Below, one piece after another: positions 62,966 through 64,000 of a stretch of DNA of 64,000 nucleotides. The notes beneath the pieces were generated by a model that saw nothing but the letters and a program-made list of their open reading frames with translations, had not been told where the DNA came from and ran no database searches. The position numbers and the translations under genes were made by a program. How positions within the stretch are numbered: position 1 is the first letter of the stretch; every line of letters starts with the position of its first letter. The DNA comes from Rhodoplanes tepidamans (GTDB taxonomy: Bacteria > Pseudomonadota > Alphaproteobacteria > Rhizobiales > Xanthobacteraceae). The stretch lies in NCBI RefSeq assembly GCF_030813915.1, contig NZ_JAUSUJ010000018.1:1-64000 (forward strand), in the 5' to 3' direction.

Positions 62966-63596
62966 GGCGGTTTCCGGTCGCGATGAACCGGCCCCGCTTC
63001 CGTTCGTCCCCGCGCAGGCGCTGCGGCATGCACACATCGTGCGCTGCGCATGCCAATCATCATGCGGCGGGCTCGCCCCGCGCATCCGTCACTCTTCGCA
63101 GACAGCCATGCTTCGCAAGCCGTCATGTTTTTCGAAGCGGATGGTCGGCCGGGGCGAGCCCGGCGATGACGCCGACGAAATGCGATGCATTGAATTCGCT
63201 GACGCTTTCGGGACCTGCGCATCCCATGGCGCGCCAGCGGGGACCCAGGGCGGCAGGACGTGTGGCCCCTGGATTCCCGCTTGCGCGGGAATGAGCCGAG
63301 AATGGGTCGAGCTCAGCGAACCGGCCGGCGGTGAGGCGTAGCGCGGGTGCGGCACACCGCGCCGGCTTACGCCGTCGGACCTCGCGAGCGGCCCCTCGGG
63401 GGCGCACCTGCAGACGGCACGGGCCTCTCCGTGTCCGCCCTGCGGCCCGCGGCGACCTCCCGTCCACGTTGTCACCTCTCCGTCACGCGCCCCTCATCGC
63501 CGCGCAACAGGAATCGCCGAACACTGTCCGAATGATCGGAGACGCCGGGTCGCCGCGCCGGGCGGTGGCCGCGCTCCGACCCGACCCCGTTCGACG
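62966..63596. other. Intergenic region with repeat sequences
   Basis: No gene is supported. It contains a degenerate family A-like palindrome around 63045-63165 (catgcggcgggctcgccccg, then ggccggggcgagcccggcgatgac in parts) and a family C unit at 63239-63294. The rest shows no recognisable promoter or RNA. Confidence 0.5.
63239..63294. repeat. Intergenic palindromic repeat, family C
   Basis: Ggggacccagggcggcaggacg, in parts, then gtggcccctggattcccgct and tgcgcgggaatga. It is the reverse orientation of the unit at 17048-17120. Confidence 0.7.
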
Positions 63597-64000
63597 ATGT
63601 CGCTGTACGCCGATCCGCCCGACTGGGAGCTCGTGACGCTGGGCGAGCTGCTGCGCTGGCCGCTGCCTTATCAGGAGGGCGCCGTGAACCGCGGCCTGCT
63701 GCGCGCCGTGGCGCTGGCGGCGCGCGGCCGCGTGCTGGCGGTGAGCGGGCTGCAGAACGTCCGGGCCGGCTACGACCCGTTCATCCTCGCCCTCAACCAC
63801 TCGACCCGCACCGAGGCGCTGCTGGTGCCCGCCGTGCTGACCCTGCATCGCGGCGGCCGGCTGATCCACTTCATGGCCGACTGGAATTTCCGGCTGATCC
63901 CCGGAATCGGCCTGCTCTATCGCCGGGCAGAGACCCTCACCGTCACGACGAAGCCGGCGCGGCCGCGGGTGCTCGACGCGTTGCGCCCGCTCTACCGCGC
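63597..64000 (+). CDS. Probable acyltransferase (PlsC-like), cut by the window end
   Basis: An open frame from the ATG at 63597 runs to the last base with no stop (134 residues visible). It reads SLYADPPDWELVTLGELLRW, then a strand GRVLAVSGLQNV and FILALNHSTRTEALLVPAVL, an H-x4-E acyltransferase-like motif I. LIHFMADWNFRLIPGIGLLYRR follows (in parts), a motif II-like arrangement. This fits a 1-acyl-glycerol-3-phosphate acyltransferase-type protein, with Glu rather than the usual Asp in motif I. The start lacks a clear ribosome-binding site. Confidence 0.65.
   Translation, partial: MSLYADPPDWELVTLGELLRWPLPYQEGAVNRGLLRAVALAARGRVLAVSGLQNVRAGYDPFILALNHSTRTEALLVPAVLTLHRGGRLIHFMADWNFRLIPGIGLLYRRAETLTVTTKPARPRVLDALRPLYR

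Noticed and set aside
59837-63294. Very long frames (about 970-1080 codons) in other phases across the SbcCD-like genes
   Set aside because: They are shadows of the GC-rich coding strand, rich in Arg, Gly and Ala, and lack any motif, whereas the SbcD/SbcC frames have full catalytic motifs.

Overview
This window looks like chromosomal DNA of a high-GC alphaproteobacterium, most likely a member of the Hyphomicrobiales (Rhizobiales). The signs are GC-rich third codon positions throughout, the housekeeping block rpoD - dnaG - yqeY - carA, an HlyU-family gene, an Xre/RES toxin-antitoxin pair, and many intergenic palindromic repeats of the 'cgtcatggccgggctcgtcc' kind. No rRNA, phage, transposase or CRISPR array was seen. 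The only tRNA found is a tRNA-Sec. The genus cannot be fixed from the sequence alone.

Region 1 (1-2.8 kb): an AT-rich, partly low-complexity left end, an AraC-type regulator, a tiny putative membrane peptide and an exported esterase-like alpha/beta hydrolase.

Region 2 (2.9-19.6 kb) is the most distinctive part: a selenium cluster. On the minus strand, in order of transcription, lie fdnG (its selenocysteine UGA is at 14267-14269, followed by a clear SECIS hairpin), fdnH, fdnI, fdhE, selA, a Sel1-repeat protein, selB, the tRNA-Sec gene selC, a hypothetical gene, a DsrE-like gene and a GcvH-like lipoyl-domain gene. Divergently, on the plus strand, lie a Tat-like thioredoxin-fold protein, a Tat-exported transglutaminase-like protein, a TusA-family protein, a NifS-like cysteine desulfurase and selD. 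Together these supply selenophosphate (SelD), Sec-tRNA synthesis (SelA on selC), UGA decoding (SelB) and a selenoprotein client, formate dehydrogenase. The sulfur-carrier genes (TusA, DsrE, lipoyl protein, desulfurase) suggest a dedicated chalcogen-delivery route; that last step is inference.

Region 3 (19.6-32 kb): an Xre/RES toxin-antitoxin pair with a perfect 15-bp-arm operator ending on the start codon; a TRAP transporter (dctP, dctQ, dctM) with an XRE regulator; a hypothetical gene with a clear terminator; then pyrK-pyrD, an M20 amidohydrolase, pyrE and a HAD phosphatase, a pyrimidine-centred group.

Region 4 (32-41 kb): a Spy/CpxP-like periplasmic protein behind an FNR/FixK-type box, HlyU-like and small membrane proteins, a three-gene two-component module (CHASE3 kinase, stand-alone receiver, receiver-HisKA_2 kinase), a lytic transglycosylase, Uma2 and DUF1330 proteins, an unusual DUF817-DUF2809-like fusion and a DUF1902 remnant.

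Region 5 (41-50 kb): rpoD, dnaG (lacking the usual zinc-ribbon cysteines), a BrnT/BrnA pair whose toxin is frameshifted by a 16-bp tandem duplication, hemG with a translationally coupled small gene, yqeY and carA.

Region 6 (50-64 kb): two tandem paralogous cupin genes that share an upstream element with identical spacing, an MFS efflux pump, a coupled GT2 - GT39 - methyltransferase operon, an oligopeptidase B-like peptidase, an SbcD/SbcC-like nuclease-ATPase pair, and the start of a PlsC-like acyltransferase cut by the window end.
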